Shown here piece by piece: positions 7,874 through 17,123 of a DNA stretch of 64,000 bases (positions are counted from its first letter, which is position 1; the number at the start of each line of letters is the position of its first letter). The notes beneath the pieces are model-generated. The model saw nothing but the letters and a program-made list of their open reading frames with translations, made no database searches and was not told the DNA's origin. Location of the stretch: positions 124,001 through 188,000 of the forward strand of contig JBJHBT010000003.1 in the NCBI GenBank assembly GCA_050485645.1, in the 5' to 3' direction. This DNA is from JBJHBP01 sp050485645. GTDB lineage: Bacteria > Pseudomonadota > Gammaproteobacteria > Steroidobacterales > Rariloculaceae. Both the position numbers and the translations under genes were made by a program.

Positions 7874-9733
7874 ATGTCATATGTGAACGCGCTGAAGCGT
7901 TTTTTTCGCGGCTTGTGGCGGGGACTGGATGGTCTTCGCAGGATTCTGCATCTGATCCTGCTGCTGGTGGTGTTCGTCCTGGTGCTCGGCGTATTGCTGC
8001 CGGAACCTCCCCATGTGCCACGTGCGGCTGCCCTGATGATCGCGCCGCAGGGGGCACTGGTTGACGAACTGTCCGGCGACCCTCTGCAGCGCGCGCTGGC
8101 CAGGGCCCAGGGGCTGTCATTCTCCGAGACGCTGCTGAGTGATCTGATCGAAGCGATTCGTGCGGCACGCGATGATGACCGCATCCGGGTGCTGGTGCTC
8201 GATCTGGATCGGCTGGAGTCGGCCGGCCTGAGCAAGCTGGAGGAACTGGCGGCCGGGATTCGCGACTTCAGGGAGAGCGGCAAGCCGGTGGTGGCCGCTG
8301 GTGATGGCTTCTCGCGAAACCAGTACTACCTCGCATCTCAGGCGGACGAGGTCTACATGCATCCAATGGGCATGGTGCTGATCGAGGGTTACAGCCAGTA
8401 CACGCCTTACTACAAGTCGCTGCTGGACAAACTGTATGTGGACGTGAACGTATGGACGGCCGGCGAGTACAAATCGTTTGTTGAGCCGGTCACCCGCGAT
8501 GACATGTCCGATGAGGACCGTGAAGCGCGGATGTCTTATCTCGGCGGTCTGTGGTCCGGTTATCAGCATGACGTCACACAGGCACGGCGCCTGCCCGACG
8601 ATGCCTTACAGCAGTATGCCGATAATGCCGCCAGCCTGCTCGCACTGGCAGGCGGCGATACGGCAAGGATGGCCGTCGATCAGGGGCTCGTCGATGAACT
8701 GCTGGCACGGGACCAGGTTCGCGACCGACTGCGAACGCTGGTCGATCCGGAGGCGGAAGGCAATGGCTACCCGCGCGTATCGCATGCCGAGTACCTGCGG
8801 GCGCTGGATGCCACACGACCTTCGCGGCCACGCGGCGCGGAGCGCGGCAAGGTGGCGGTCGTGCACGCCGTGGGCGAGATACTCGATGGTTCACAGTCGC
8901 CGGGCAACGTGGGCGGCGATTCGACCGCGCGGCTGATCCGCCAGGCGGCGGACGATGATGACGTTGTGGCGCTGGTCGTCAGGGTCGACAGCCCGGGCGG
9001 CAGTGCGTTTGCGTCGGAAGTGATTCTTCGCGAGCTCGAACTGTTCCAGGAAAGCGGTCGGCCGCTGGTTGTTTCGATGGGCAGCGTGGCTGCATCCGGC
9101 GGATACTGGATATCGATGTCGGCCGACCGGATCTGGGCCAGTCCCTCGACGCTGACCGGTTCAATCGGCGTTGGCGCCACCCTGCCGACCATACAGCGCT
9201 CGCTGGATGCGATCGGCATCACCATCGATGGCGTTGGTACGACGGAGCTGTCCGGGCTGATGGACATCACCCGTGAGCTTGGCGACACCGGCAGGGAACT
9301 GATCAGCCACACCGTCGGCCACGTCTACCGGGAGTTCATGGACAAGGTGGCCGTGCACCGCGGTCTGTCGCGAGACGCCGTCGAGGCGGCCGCGCGGGGC
9401 CGGGTGTGGACAGGCGAGCAGGCGCTGGAGCTCGGACTTGTCGATGCGCTGGGCGGGTTCGAGGAGGCTTTGAAGTCGGCGGCCGATCTCGCCGGCGTTG
9501 CTGAAGGCGAGTACCGGATCGAGTATTTCGAACAGCCAATGGGATTCGCGGAACGCCTGGCGATGGAGCTGATCCGCCTATCGTCACCGGTGATCGGTTC
9601 ACTGGATCTGGAACTGCCGATTTCAAGGTCCGTAAGAGCGTTGCTGGATGCGACGCGCGAGCCGCTGGCGTTCGCGCAGCGCTTCAATGACCCGAGGGGA
9701 ATCTACACCTATTGCTTCTGTGACGTGCGCTGA
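7874..9733 (+). CDS. sppA: Signal peptide peptidase SppA, 67 kDa type
   Basis: The 619-residue inner-membrane serine protease degrades signal peptides left after secretion. One N-terminal transmembrane helix (about 25-43) anchors the protein. The long proteobacterial form is a tandem duplication: the first half carries the catalytic lysine in AGEYKSFVEP (Lys200) and the second half the serine in GSVAASGGYW (Ser408). These match the Lys209/Ser409 dyad of the E. coli enzyme. Length also matches. It follows the TRAP genes after 30 bases and precedes hslR by 18 bases, so it may be cotranscribed with either, but a functional link is not evident. Confidence 0.94.
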   Translation: MSYVNALKRFFRGLWRGLDGLRRILHLILLLVVFVLVLGVLLPEPPHVPRAAALMIAPQGALVDELSGDPLQRALARAQGLSFSETLLSDLIEAIRAARDDDRIRVLVLDLDRLESAGLSKLEELAAGIRDFRESGKPVVAAGDGFSRNQYYLASQADEVYMHPMGMVLIEGYSQYTPYYKSLLDKLYVDVNVWTAGEYKSFVEPVTRDDMSDEDREARMSYLGGLWSGYQHDVTQARRLPDDALQQYADNAASLLALAGGDTARMAVDQGLVDELLARDQVRDRLRTLVDPEAEGNGYPRVSHAEYLRALDATRPSRPRGAERGKVAVVHAVGEILDGSQSPGNVGGDSTARLIRQAADDDDVVALVVRVDSPGGSAFASEVILRELELFQESGRPLVVSMGSVAASGGYWISMSADRIWASPSTLTGSIGVGATLPTIQRSLDAIGITIDGVGTTELSGLMDITRELGDTGRELISHTVGHVYREFMDKVAVHRGLSRDAVEAAARGRVWTGEQALELGLVDALGGFEEALKSAADLAGVAEGEYRIEYFEQPMGFAERLAMELIRLSSPVIGSLDLELPISRSVRALLDATREPLAFAQRFNDPRGIYTYCFCDVR

Positions 9734-9751
9734 CCGCGAACGTCAACCGTC

Positions 9752-10162
9752 ATGGCAGCAGCTGACAGTGACCGCCTGCGAATCGATCGCTGGCTGTGGT
9801 GTGCACGATTCTACAAGACCCGTTCCGCCGCCGGCGATGCCGTGAAGGGTGGCCATGTGCGCGTCAACGGGCAGCGGGTCAAGCCGGCACAGCCACTCAG
9901 GGCGGGTGACCGGATTGCAATTCAGCGCTCGCAATCGAGCGTGGAGGTGGAGGTGATTTCGATGCCCGCGCGACGCGGTCCTGCCGTCGAAGCACAGCGG
10001 CACTATCAGGAAACCGACGAATCGATGCTGCGACGCGAGGCGGAGGCCATGCGCAGGACGGAGCTTGCTGCGTTGCCGGAACCGCCGACACGCGGACGAC
10101 CCGACAAGCGCACACGCAGGCTGCTGCTTGCAAAGCGTGGTCAGGACGCCGGCGAAGAGTAG
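9752..10162 (+). CDS. hslR: Heat-shock RNA-binding protein Hsp15
   Basis: The 136-residue protein carries an S4 RNA-binding domain: RIDRWLWCARFYKTRSAA, then GGHVRVNGQRVKPAQPLRAGDR. A basic C-terminal tail, RPDKRTRRLLLAKR, follows. Hsp15 binds stalled 50S subunits carrying peptidyl-tRNA and returns them to the translation cycle after heat shock. Size and sequence are typical. Its last 22 bases overlap the end of the convergent sixA gene. Confidence 0.93.
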   Translation: MAAADSDRLRIDRWLWCARFYKTRSAAGDAVKGGHVRVNGQRVKPAQPLRAGDRIAIQRSQSSVEVEVISMPARRGPAVEAQRHYQETDESMLRREAEAMRRTELAALPEPPTRGRPDKRTRRLLLAKRGQDAGEE

Positions 10163-10689
10163 CGGCCGTGCGCCGGTGGAAAATCCAGTTTCGGGAAGTC
10201 GTAGAAGTCCAGCGTGCAGTTACCCATCGCCACGTCCTGCCATCGTTTGACGTCGGACAGTATCGAGAACACACCTGCGGTGGGCAGATTGTCCAGATGG
10301 ACATCGGGCAGCAGGTGCTCCACCAGTTCGGTGATGCCGGGGTTGTGGCCCACCACGGCCAGGGCGGTGATCGTCGCATCCTGCGCATGGATCGTGCCCA
10401 GCATCTGCCGCGGGCTGGCCAGATACAGTGCCGGCTCGACACGAATGTCGTTTTCCGTGAGGCGCAGCTGCGGAAGCATCAGGCGTGCAGTGTCCCGCGC
10501 GCGTCGCGCGGAGCTGGTGATCACAAGCTGCGGCAGCCTGCCGCGGTACGCGATACGGGCAGCCATGTCCGGTGCATTGCGGATTCCGCGTTCCGCAAGC
10601 GGCCGGTCGTGGTCGGCCTGCGCTGCGTCCTGCCAGCTGGATTTCGCGTGCCGGATCAACAGCAGGTGCAGAGGCGTGTGCGCTTTCAT
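10141..10689 (-). CDS. sixA: SixA-type histidine phosphatase
   Basis: The 182-residue protein belongs to the phosphoglycerate-mutase-like histidine phosphatases. The nucleophile motif reads LLLIRHAKSSW, with the DHDRPLAERG loop and TSSARRARDTA and VVGHNPGITEL carrying the other catalytic arginine and histidine. SixA proteins dephosphorylate phosphohistidine on signalling or phosphotransfer proteins. Here no such partner lies beside it. It is convergent with hslR, the two coding ends overlapping at 10141-10162. It may be a general member of the SixA family rather than a strict functional orthologue. Confidence 0.82.
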   Translation of the reverse strand: MKAHTPLHLLLIRHAKSSWQDAAQADHDRPLAERGIRNAPDMAARIAYRGRLPQLVITSSARRARDTARLMLPQLRLTENDIRVEPALYLASPRQMLGTIHAQDATITALAVVGHNPGITELVEHLLPDVHLDNLPTAGVFSILSDVKRWQDVAMGNCTLDFYDFPKLDFPPAHGRYSSPAS

Positions 10690-10725
10690 CGGCTGCCGGA
10701 GTTCAACGGTGTGTGAACGGGTTGC

Positions 10726-11277
10726 TCAGAACAGCCCGGCTTCCAGACGTGCTTCTTCGGACATCATGCTCTGACTCCAGGGCGGATCGAACACCAGCTC
10801 GACCTGAGCGTCATCGATGGTGGGAATGATGCGGACTTTCTCGCGCACATCCTCGGCCAGAATGTCGCCCATGCCGCAACCCGGCGCGGTCAGGGTCATT
10901 CTGATGTAGACATGGCGATGGCCCGGTGCCATCTGTTCCACCCGGCATTCATAGATCAGGCCGAGGTCCACGATATTGATCGGAATCTCCGGGTCGAAGC
11001 AGGTGCGCATCTGCTGCCAGATGATTTCCTCGATCTGCGCGTTGCTGGCGTTGTCGGGAACCTCTGGTGGCGTAACGGGTTCCTGGCCAAGCGCGTCGGC
11101 ATCCTGACCGGCAACGCGAAACAGATTGCCCTCGATGTAAACCGTGAAGCTTCCGCCCAGCGCCTGGGTGATGAAGCCTGTGATGCCCTGAGGCAGGCGA
11201 ACCTTTTCGCCGGCTGGAATCAGCACGGCATCGCAGTCCCTGGCCACTGTTACGGGTTCGTTGTGGTTGTGACGCAT
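10726..11277 (-). CDS. sufT: Fe-S assembly factor SufT
   Basis: The 183-residue protein has a short N-terminal part followed by a DUF59/MIP18-type domain. That domain shows the diagnostic DPEIPINIVDLGLIYEC and TLTAPGCGMGDILAEDV, with a cysteine in the loop, and ends FDPPWSQSMMSEEARLE. SufT-like proteins help mature Fe-S clusters, particularly under high demand. The ATG at 11277 lies four bases after the sufU stop and a longer reading frame reaching into sufU is rejected. It is the last gene of the suf operon. Confidence 0.88.
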   Translation of the reverse strand: MRHNHNEPVTVARDCDAVLIPAGEKVRLPQGITGFITQALGGSFTVYIEGNLFRVAGQDADALGQEPVTPPEVPDNASNAQIEEIIWQQMRTCFDPEIPINIVDLGLIYECRVEQMAPGHRHVYIRMTLTAPGCGMGDILAEDVREKVRIIPTIDDAQVELVFDPPWSQSMMSEEARLEAGLF

Positions 11278-11281
11278 CCTG

Positions 11282-11740
11282 CTACTCCGTAGTGACCGAG
11301 TCCGCCTTGGACTCCAGTGCGGCGTCCAGTGCATGCCATCCCAGGCTGGCGCATTTTACGCGGCTGGGGTACTCGCGCACCCCGGCCAGCGCGGCCAGCT
11401 TGTCGAGCTGCTCGACCGACAGGGCGCCGGCGTCAGTCCCGCTGCCGGTGAGCATGTTGTGTATCGCCCTGAACAGCGTCAGCGCCTCGCTCCGGGTCAG
11501 GCCTTTGACCCTTTCGGTCATCAGCGAGGCGGAGGCAACGGAAATGGCGCATCCGGTACCCTCAAACCGGATGTCGACGATGCGGTCGCCATCGAGTTTT
11601 ACATACAGGGTCATCCGGTCGCCGCACAGCGGATTCACGCCATCGATGACCCGGTCCGCTCCTTCCAGGGTGCCGAAATTACGCGGCTGACGGTTGTGAT
11701 CAAGAATGACTTCCCGATACAGGTCCTGCAGCTCGTTCAT
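11282..11740 (-). CDS. sufU: SufU-type zinc-dependent sulfurtransferase/scaffold
   Basis: The 152-residue IscU-like protein begins MNELQDLYREVILDHNRQPRN and carries the three conserved cysteines in NPLCGDRM, EGTGCAIS and RVKCASLGWHAL. It also has the 18-21-residue insert between the second and third cysteine that separates SufU from IscU. In Gram-positive bacteria SufU binds zinc and accepts the persulfide sulfur from SufS. It replaces SufE here. It overlaps sufS by four bases. Confidence 0.9.
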   Translation of the reverse strand: MNELQDLYREVILDHNRQPRNFGTLEGADRVIDGVNPLCGDRMTLYVKLDGDRIVDIRFEGTGCAISVASASLMTERVKGLTRSEALTLFRAIHNMLTGSGTDAGALSVEQLDKLAALAGVREYPSRVKCASLGWHALDAALESKADSVTTE

Positions 11741-13023
11741 GCGAAGATCTCCAGCGCCTTGCCAAGGGCGGCGATCAGTCGATCCACGTCTTCGTGACTG
11801 TTGTACAGACCGAAGGATGCGCGAGCCGTGGCGGGCACACCGAAAAAGTCCATGACCGGCATCGCGCAGTGATGACCGGTGCGTATCGCCACGCCTTCGG
11901 AGTCGACAATGGTGCCCAGGTCGTGCGCGTGAATGCCATCCACCAGGAATGAAACGACGCCGGCCTTGTGGCTGGCGGTGCCGATCACGCGTGCACCGGG
12001 CAACCTGACGATTTCCCGGGTGGCATGATCGAGAAGGGTGTGTTCATGCTCGGCCAGTGCCGCGAAGTCGATACGGGACAGGTAGTCGACCGTTGCGCCC
12101 AGGCCGATTGCGCCGGTGATGTTCGGTGTGCCGGCCTCGAACTTGTACGGCAGGCTGTTGTAGGTGCTCTTCTCGAAGCTGACGGTGAGGATCATTTCGC
12201 CGCCGCCTTGATACGGAGGCATCTCCTCGAGCAGCGCGCGGCGTCCATACAGAACACCGATACCGGTCGGACCGTACATCTTGTGACCGGAAAAGGCGTA
12301 AAAGTCGCAGTCCAGCGCACGCACGTCCACGCGCAGGTGCGGCATGGCCTGAGCCCCGTCGATCAGCACCAGCGCACCGGCCGCCCGGGCTTCGGCGATC
12401 AGTTCAGCGACCGGATTGACCGTGCCCAGCGCATTGGACACATGGGCGAGGGCGACGATTCGGGTACGCGGGCCGAGCAGGCGCGTGAACTGGCCGCGAT
12501 CCAGTTCGCCGTGCCTGGTGATGGGTACCGGAACGAGTCTGGCACCCGTCTGCTGGCAGATCAGCTGCCAGGGGACGATGTTCGAATGATGTTCCATGCC
12601 GCTGATCAGGACTTCGTCACCATCCCGCAGGCGCGCACGCCCGAGACTGGAAGCCACCAGGTTGATGCTTTCCGTGGTGCCGCGCGTAAAGACGATCTCT
12701 TCCCGCGCTTCAGCATTGACGTACGCACGGATACGGTCTCTGGCGCCTTCGTAAGCCGTCGTGGAGCGTTCGCTGAGCGCATGTACACCTCTGTGCACAT
12801 TGGCGTGATTGCGCGAGCGCTGCGACCACATCGCTTCCAGAACCTGGCGCGGTGCATGAGCCGATGCGGCACTATCCAGATAGGTCAGCGGCCGACCGTG
12901 AATCTGCTGATCCAGAATCGGGAAATCCGCACGCAACGAGGCGATATCGGTAACGAGCGGCTCCCCTGAAGCGATGCCGGACAGGAAGCGGCCGCCGGTG
13001 ACGGCGTGATCGATGCCGGCCAT
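11737..13023 (-). CDS. sufS: SufS cysteine desulfurase
   Basis: The 428-residue class-II cysteine desulfurase uses pyridoxal phosphate to remove sulfur from cysteine. The PLP lysine is Lys248 in FSGHKMYGPTG and the persulfide cysteine is Cys386 in TGHHCAMP. SLRADFPIL and LDSAASAHAPRQVLEAM mark the N-terminal part. About 25 residues before this are poorly conserved, so a slightly later start is possible. The gene overlaps sufD by one base and sufU by four, indicating tight coupling. SufU at the next position is the expected sulfur acceptor. Confidence 0.95.
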   Translation of the reverse strand: MAGIDHAVTGGRFLSGIASGEPLVTDIASLRADFPILDQQIHGRPLTYLDSAASAHAPRQVLEAMWSQRSRNHANVHRGVHALSERSTTAYEGARDRIRAYVNAEAREEIVFTRGTTESINLVASSLGRARLRDGDEVLISGMEHHSNIVPWQLICQQTGARLVPVPITRHGELDRGQFTRLLGPRTRIVALAHVSNALGTVNPVAELIAEARAAGALVLIDGAQAMPHLRVDVRALDCDFYAFSGHKMYGPTGIGVLYGRRALLEEMPPYQGGGEMILTVSFEKSTYNSLPYKFEAGTPNITGAIGLGATVDYLSRIDFAALAEHEHTLLDHATREIVRLPGARVIGTASHKAGVVSFLVDGIHAHDLGTIVDSEGVAIRTGHHCAMPVMDFFGVPATARASFGLYNSHEDVDRLIAALGKALEIFA

Positions 13024-14327
13024 CAGACTTCGACTCCGTGACGGGTTGCAAGTCGCTCGCCGACCCGGGCTGAGATCCGCTCACGCACGGCGGCATCAAC
13101 CACCTGTGTGAGTACCGCGTTGGCAAACGCGGATGTGAGCATGCCGCGGGCTTCGGCTTCGTCTATGCCGCGGGAGCGCAGGTAGTAAAGATGATCCTCG
13201 TCGAGCTCGCCCACCGTTGCGCCGTGTGAACATTTCACGTCATCGGCGTAGATTTCGAGTTCCGGCTTGGTGTCGATTTCGGCGTTCTCGCCAAGCAGCA
13301 GGTTGTCGCTGCTCTGGTGCGCTTCGATCTTGACGGCGCCCGGGCGCACCACGACCTTGCCATTGAACACACCACGGCCGCGCGTGCCGGCAATGCCACG
13401 ATAGACTTCACTGCTCAGGGTGGAGGGCGCAATGTGATCCACAAGGGTGTGATTGTCGATATGCTGCCCGTCGGTCGTCAGAAACAGCCCATACAGCTCG
13501 GTACGCGCGCCGCTCTCCAGCAGACGTACTTCGGTGTCGTTGCGCACCAGCCGGCCACCCAGGTCCACACTGCCGGCGCGCAGCACGGCGTTTTCCCTCA
13601 GGTCGGCGACTGTCAGGCTCGTGTGTGTACGTGAACTGCGATGCTCCTGCACGCGCAGCAGCTCGAGCCGCGATTCGCGCGCCTGGTGAATCTGCGTGAC
13701 GATGTTCAGCCAGCCTTCGCTATCACCGGCATCGATGAATCGCACCAGTACACTGATCGAAGCGCCAGCAGCCAGGTCGATGACGATGCGCGGTTGCGGT
13801 GACAGACCTGATGTTCCGCTGCTGACGAAGATCAACTCATACGCCTGCGGGTGAGTGGCGCCGTCTTCGGTGCGAATCCAGACGCCATCCTGCACCAGCG
13901 CGGTGTTGAGCAGTGCCAGCGGGTGATCATCGAGCCGGTTCTGTGCGCCACTGTGCTGATACAGCTGGTCCCACGCCTCGGTGAGACTGAGTAGCCGTAC
14001 GCCTTCGGCAGCGTCAGTGGCCAGGTCCAGTTCCGGCATATGATGACCGTCGACGAACACCATGCGCGGACCGTCGCTGCAGCATGTCTCGGCGATCAGC
14101 TGTTCCAGTTCGCCGTGGGGGGGCGCAGGCCGCTCGGGCACCGGGTTGAAGCTCTGCGATGCAACCGGGGCCAGTTCCGTGTACTTCCAGGTTTCCAGCT
14201 TTCTGTCGGGGAAGCCTCGTTCGCAGAACGCGGCGATCGCACGCTCCCTGAGATGGTGTGTGGCGGCGCGGCCGGGCAGGGTCGAGCGCGCGGCCTGGTA
14301 GGCCTGGCTGATGGCGTCGACACTCAT
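13023..14327 (-). CDS. sufD: SufD, Fe-S scaffold subunit
   Basis: The 434-residue protein is the SufB paralogue of the SufBC2D scaffold. The N-terminal helical segment includes FPDRKLETWKYTEL, a motif conserved in SufD. The C-terminal beta-helix core includes HIDNHTLVDHIAPSTLS, GRGVFNGKVVVRPGAVK and AEIDTKPELEIYADDVKCSHGATVG. The last holds the conserved Cys/His pair used at the SufB-SufD interface. It overlaps sufC by four bases and sufS by one. A run of seven Gs lies in the 5' part. Confidence 0.95.
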   Translation of the reverse strand: MSVDAISQAYQAARSTLPGRAATHHLRERAIAAFCERGFPDRKLETWKYTELAPVASQSFNPVPERPAPPHGELEQLIAETCCSDGPRMVFVDGHHMPELDLATDAAEGVRLLSLTEAWDQLYQHSGAQNRLDDHPLALLNTALVQDGVWIRTEDGATHPQAYELIFVSSGTSGLSPQPRIVIDLAAGASISVLVRFIDAGDSEGWLNIVTQIHQARESRLELLRVQEHRSSRTHTSLTVADLRENAVLRAGSVDLGGRLVRNDTEVRLLESGARTELYGLFLTTDGQHIDNHTLVDHIAPSTLSSEVYRGIAGTRGRGVFNGKVVVRPGAVKIEAHQSSDNLLLGENAEIDTKPELEIYADDVKCSHGATVGELDEDHLYYLRSRGIDEAEARGMLTSAFANAVLTQVVDAAVRERISARVGERLATRHGVEV

Positions 14328-15079
14328 GCGCTGGCAGCCTCATCCTGTATCCAGTCGTAGCCATGCGCATCCAGTTCGCGCGCCAGTTCCGGCCCGCCGG
14401 ATTTCACGATACGGCCGCTCGCCAGGACGTGCACGAAATCGGGCACGATCAACTCGAGCAATCGTTCATAGTGGGTGACCAGAATCATTGATCTGTCTGC
14501 GCTGCGCATGCTGTTCACGCCGGCAGCGACAATTTTCAGGGCATCCACATCCAGCCCCGAGTCGGTTTCATCCAGCAGCGCAAGCCTGGGCTCCAGCATC
14601 ATCATCTGCAGTATTTCATTGCGTTTCTTCTCGCCACCCGAGAACCCTTCATTGACGCTGCGGTTCAGAAAGTCCTTCGGGATCTGCATCAGCTCCATTC
14701 TGTCCCGGATCAGTTTCATGAACTCGAACGCGTCCACCTGTGACTCGCCTCGCGCCTCGCGTTGGGCATTCAGGGCTGCCTTGAGCAGATAGGCGTTGTT
14801 CACGCCGGGAATTTCGATCGGGTACTGGAAGGCCAGAAACAGGCCCGCCCGCGCACGTTCCTCGGCCACCATGGCGAGCAGATCCTGCTCCAGAAACCGT
14901 ACCTGGCCGGCTGTGATCTCGTAGCCGTCGCGCCCGGCCAGTACCTGTGCCAGCGTGCTCTTGCCCGACCCGTTCGGGCCCATGATGGCGTGAATCTCGC
15001 CGGCATTGACGGTGAGATTGACGCCCTTGAGTATCGGCTTATCGGCGACCTGTACGTTGAGGTCGGTTATGGTCAGCAT
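14324..15079 (-). CDS. sufC: SufC, ATPase of the SUF scaffold
   Basis: The 251-residue ABC-type ATPase powers conformational change of the SufBC2D scaffold. Walker A is GPNGSGKST near residue 35, the signature is EGFSGGEKKR, and Walker B is LALLDETDSGLDVDAL. It is soluble with no transmembrane partner. Position between sufB and sufD is standard. A 54-base gap separates it from sufB; the rest of the operon is overlapping. Confidence 0.96.
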   Translation of the reverse strand: MLTITDLNVQVADKPILKGVNLTVNAGEIHAIMGPNGSGKSTLAQVLAGRDGYEITAGQVRFLEQDLLAMVAEERARAGLFLAFQYPIEIPGVNNAYLLKAALNAQREARGESQVDAFEFMKLIRDRMELMQIPKDFLNRSVNEGFSGGEKKRNEILQMMMLEPRLALLDETDSGLDVDALKIVAAGVNSMRSADRSMILVTHYERLLELIVPDFVHVLASGRIVKSGGPELARELDAHGYDWIQDEAASA

Positions 15080-15133
15080 CCTGGCAAACCTCTCCTTGTT
15101 TTCAGATTGTCCGGCCGTGGCCGGGCGGCAGTA

Positions 15134-16582
15134 TCAGCCAACCGCGCCTTCCAGGCTGACGTTCAGCAGATTCTGCGCTTCCACGGCGAATTCCATGGGC
15201 AGCTCCCTGAACACTTCGCGGCAGAACCCGTTCACGATCATGTTCACTGCATTTTCCTCCGACAATCCGCGCTGACGGCAGTAGAACAGCTGGTCCTCGC
15301 TGATCTTCGATGTCGTCGCCTCATGCTCGATGCGTGCGGTGGGTTGTCGGGATTCAATATACGGAAACGTGTGGGCACCGCACTGGTCACCGAGCAGCAG
15401 CGAGTCGCACTGCGTGTGATTGCGGGCATTGCGCGCGGTGGGCATCATGCGCACCAGGCCGCGGTACGCGTTCTGGCCGTGACCGGCGGAGATGCCTTTG
15501 GAGACGATGGTGCTGCGTGTGTTCGCTCCAATATGGATCATCTTGGTGCCGGTGTCAGCCTGCTGGTAATTGTTGGTCAGCGCAACCGAATAGAACTCTC
15601 CCACGGAATTCTCGCCGCGCAGCACACAGCTGGGGTACTTCCATGTGATCGCGGAACCGGTTTCAACCTGCGTCCATGAGATCTTCGAGTTCGCGCCGCG
15701 ACACTCGCCACGCTTGGTCACGAAGTTATAGATTCCGCCGCGACCGTTCTCATCGCCCGGGTACCAGTTCTGTACGGTGGAATACTTGATCTGCGCGCCT
15801 TCCAGCGCCACCAGCTCGACAACGGCTGCATGCAGCTGGTTCTCATCACGCATGGGTGCCGTGCAACCTTCCAGATAGCTGACGTGGCTGCCTTCATCGG
15901 CAATGATCAGGGTGCGTTCGAACTGGCCGGTGTTCGCGGCGTTGATCCGGAAATAGGTGGACAGCTCCATCGGGCAACGCACACCCTTGGGGATGTAGAC
16001 GAAGGATCCATCCGTAAACACCGCGGAATTGAGCGTCGCGAAGAAGTTGTCGCGATAGGGCACCACGGTGCCCAGATACCTGCGTACCAGCTCCGGGTGG
16101 TTGTGAACCGCTTCCGAGAACGAGCAGAAGATGACGCCAGCCTCGGCGAGCTTCTCCTTGAACGTGGTTGCCACCGAAACGCTGTCGAATACGGCATCGA
16201 CCGCGACACCCGCCAGACGTGCACGTTCATGCAGCGGAATGCCGAGCTTTTCGTAGGTTTCCAACAGCTTCGGGTCAACTTCATCCAGGCTTTTGGGCGC
16301 GTCGTCGCGGCTCTTGGGCGCCGCGTAGTAGGAGATGGATTGATAGTCCACGGCTGGATAGTGCACGTGTGCCCACTCGGGTTCCTTCATCGTCAGCCAG
16401 TGGCGATACGCCTTCAGCCGCCATTCGAGAAGGAACTCCGGCTCACGCTTTTTCGCCGAGATCATGCGGATCACGTCTTCATTCAGACCCGGTGGCACCG
16501 TGTCCTGTTCGATATCGGTTACGAACCCGTGCCGATACTTGCGTGCGATCAGATCGTCCAGTTGTTTTGGGTCAGTGGCCAT
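15134..16582 (-). CDS. sufB: SufB, Fe-S scaffold subunit
   Basis: The 482-residue SufB is where the nascent Fe-S cluster forms. Conserved stretches are KYRHGFVTDIEQDT, FFATLNSAVFTDGSFVYIPK, EGCTAPMRDENQLHAAVVEL, NFVTKRGECRGANSKISWTQ and the C-terminal EHEATTSKISEDQLFYCRQR. These include the Cys of RGEC and the Glu/His cluster ligands. Length is standard. It follows the Rrf2 regulator gene after 50 bases and starts the structural part of the operon. Confidence 0.97.
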   Translation of the reverse strand: MATDPKQLDDLIARKYRHGFVTDIEQDTVPPGLNEDVIRMISAKKREPEFLLEWRLKAYRHWLTMKEPEWAHVHYPAVDYQSISYYAAPKSRDDAPKSLDEVDPKLLETYEKLGIPLHERARLAGVAVDAVFDSVSVATTFKEKLAEAGVIFCSFSEAVHNHPELVRRYLGTVVPYRDNFFATLNSAVFTDGSFVYIPKGVRCPMELSTYFRINAANTGQFERTLIIADEGSHVSYLEGCTAPMRDENQLHAAVVELVALEGAQIKYSTVQNWYPGDENGRGGIYNFVTKRGECRGANSKISWTQVETGSAITWKYPSCVLRGENSVGEFYSVALTNNYQQADTGTKMIHIGANTRSTIVSKGISAGHGQNAYRGLVRMMPTARNARNHTQCDSLLLGDQCGAHTFPYIESRQPTARIEHEATTSKISEDQLFYCRQRGLSEENAVNMIVNGFCREVFRELPMEFAVEAQNLLNVSLEGAVG

Positions 16583-16632
16583 GCCTGTTCAGTTCCGCTC
16601 GGTGATACTTGAAAAAATGGAGTCAGCGCCGA

Positions 16633-17094
16633 CTACCGCGTCATGTGTGGAATGTGCAGCTCGCGCTTCAGATTCAGCGTGGTGGTCGCGTCGGGCTGCT
16701 GTTGCAGATCCGCCAGGCTGATCTCGTCCAGTGCGCGTCGAATGCTGTAGTTGATCCGGCGCCACGCTGCGCCGACCCGGCATACGGACTCCAGGTCGCA
16801 CTCGCCACCGGCGGCGCTGCACTCGGTGATGGCAACGGGGCCTTCCAGCGCGTCCAGGATCTGGGCCGCGCTGATCTTCTCGGGGGCGCGCGCCAAGAGA
16901 TAGCCGCCCTGCGGGCCGCGCTCGGATACGACCAGCCCGGCCCGGGTCAGCGACTTCAGCAGCTTGCTGACGGTGGCCTGCCCAAGCCTTGTTGCCGTGG
17001 CGACTTCTCCGGCCGTGCTCAGCGCACCGGGACGGGCCGCGAGCTGTGCCAGCACGATCGTGCCGTAGTCCGTCAGTTTGCTCATTCGCAGCAT
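16633..17094 (-). CDS. Rrf2-family SUF system transcriptional regulator
   Basis: The 153-residue protein has the Rrf2 winged helix: MSKLTDYGTIVLAQLA, the recognition helix region LGQATVSKLLKSLTRAGLV, and the RGPQGGYLLAR wing. Three cysteines, in CSAAGGECDLESVC, are spaced as in IscR and would ligate an Fe-S cluster that reports the cell's cluster status. It belongs to the group often annotated as SUF system Fe-S cluster assembly regulator. It is the first gene of the suf operon and likely represses it through the site at 17124-17134. The start may be the second methionine (MSKL), four residues in. Confidence 0.92.
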   Translation of the reverse strand: MLRMSKLTDYGTIVLAQLAARPGALSTAGEVATATRLGQATVSKLLKSLTRAGLVVSERGPQGGYLLARAPEKISAAQILDALEGPVAITECSAAGGECDLESVCRVGAAWRRINYSIRRALDEISLADLQQQPDATTTLNLKRELHIPHMTR

Positions 17095-17123
17095 GGATCC
17101 GATCCCGGCCAGTTCAAAAGAGG

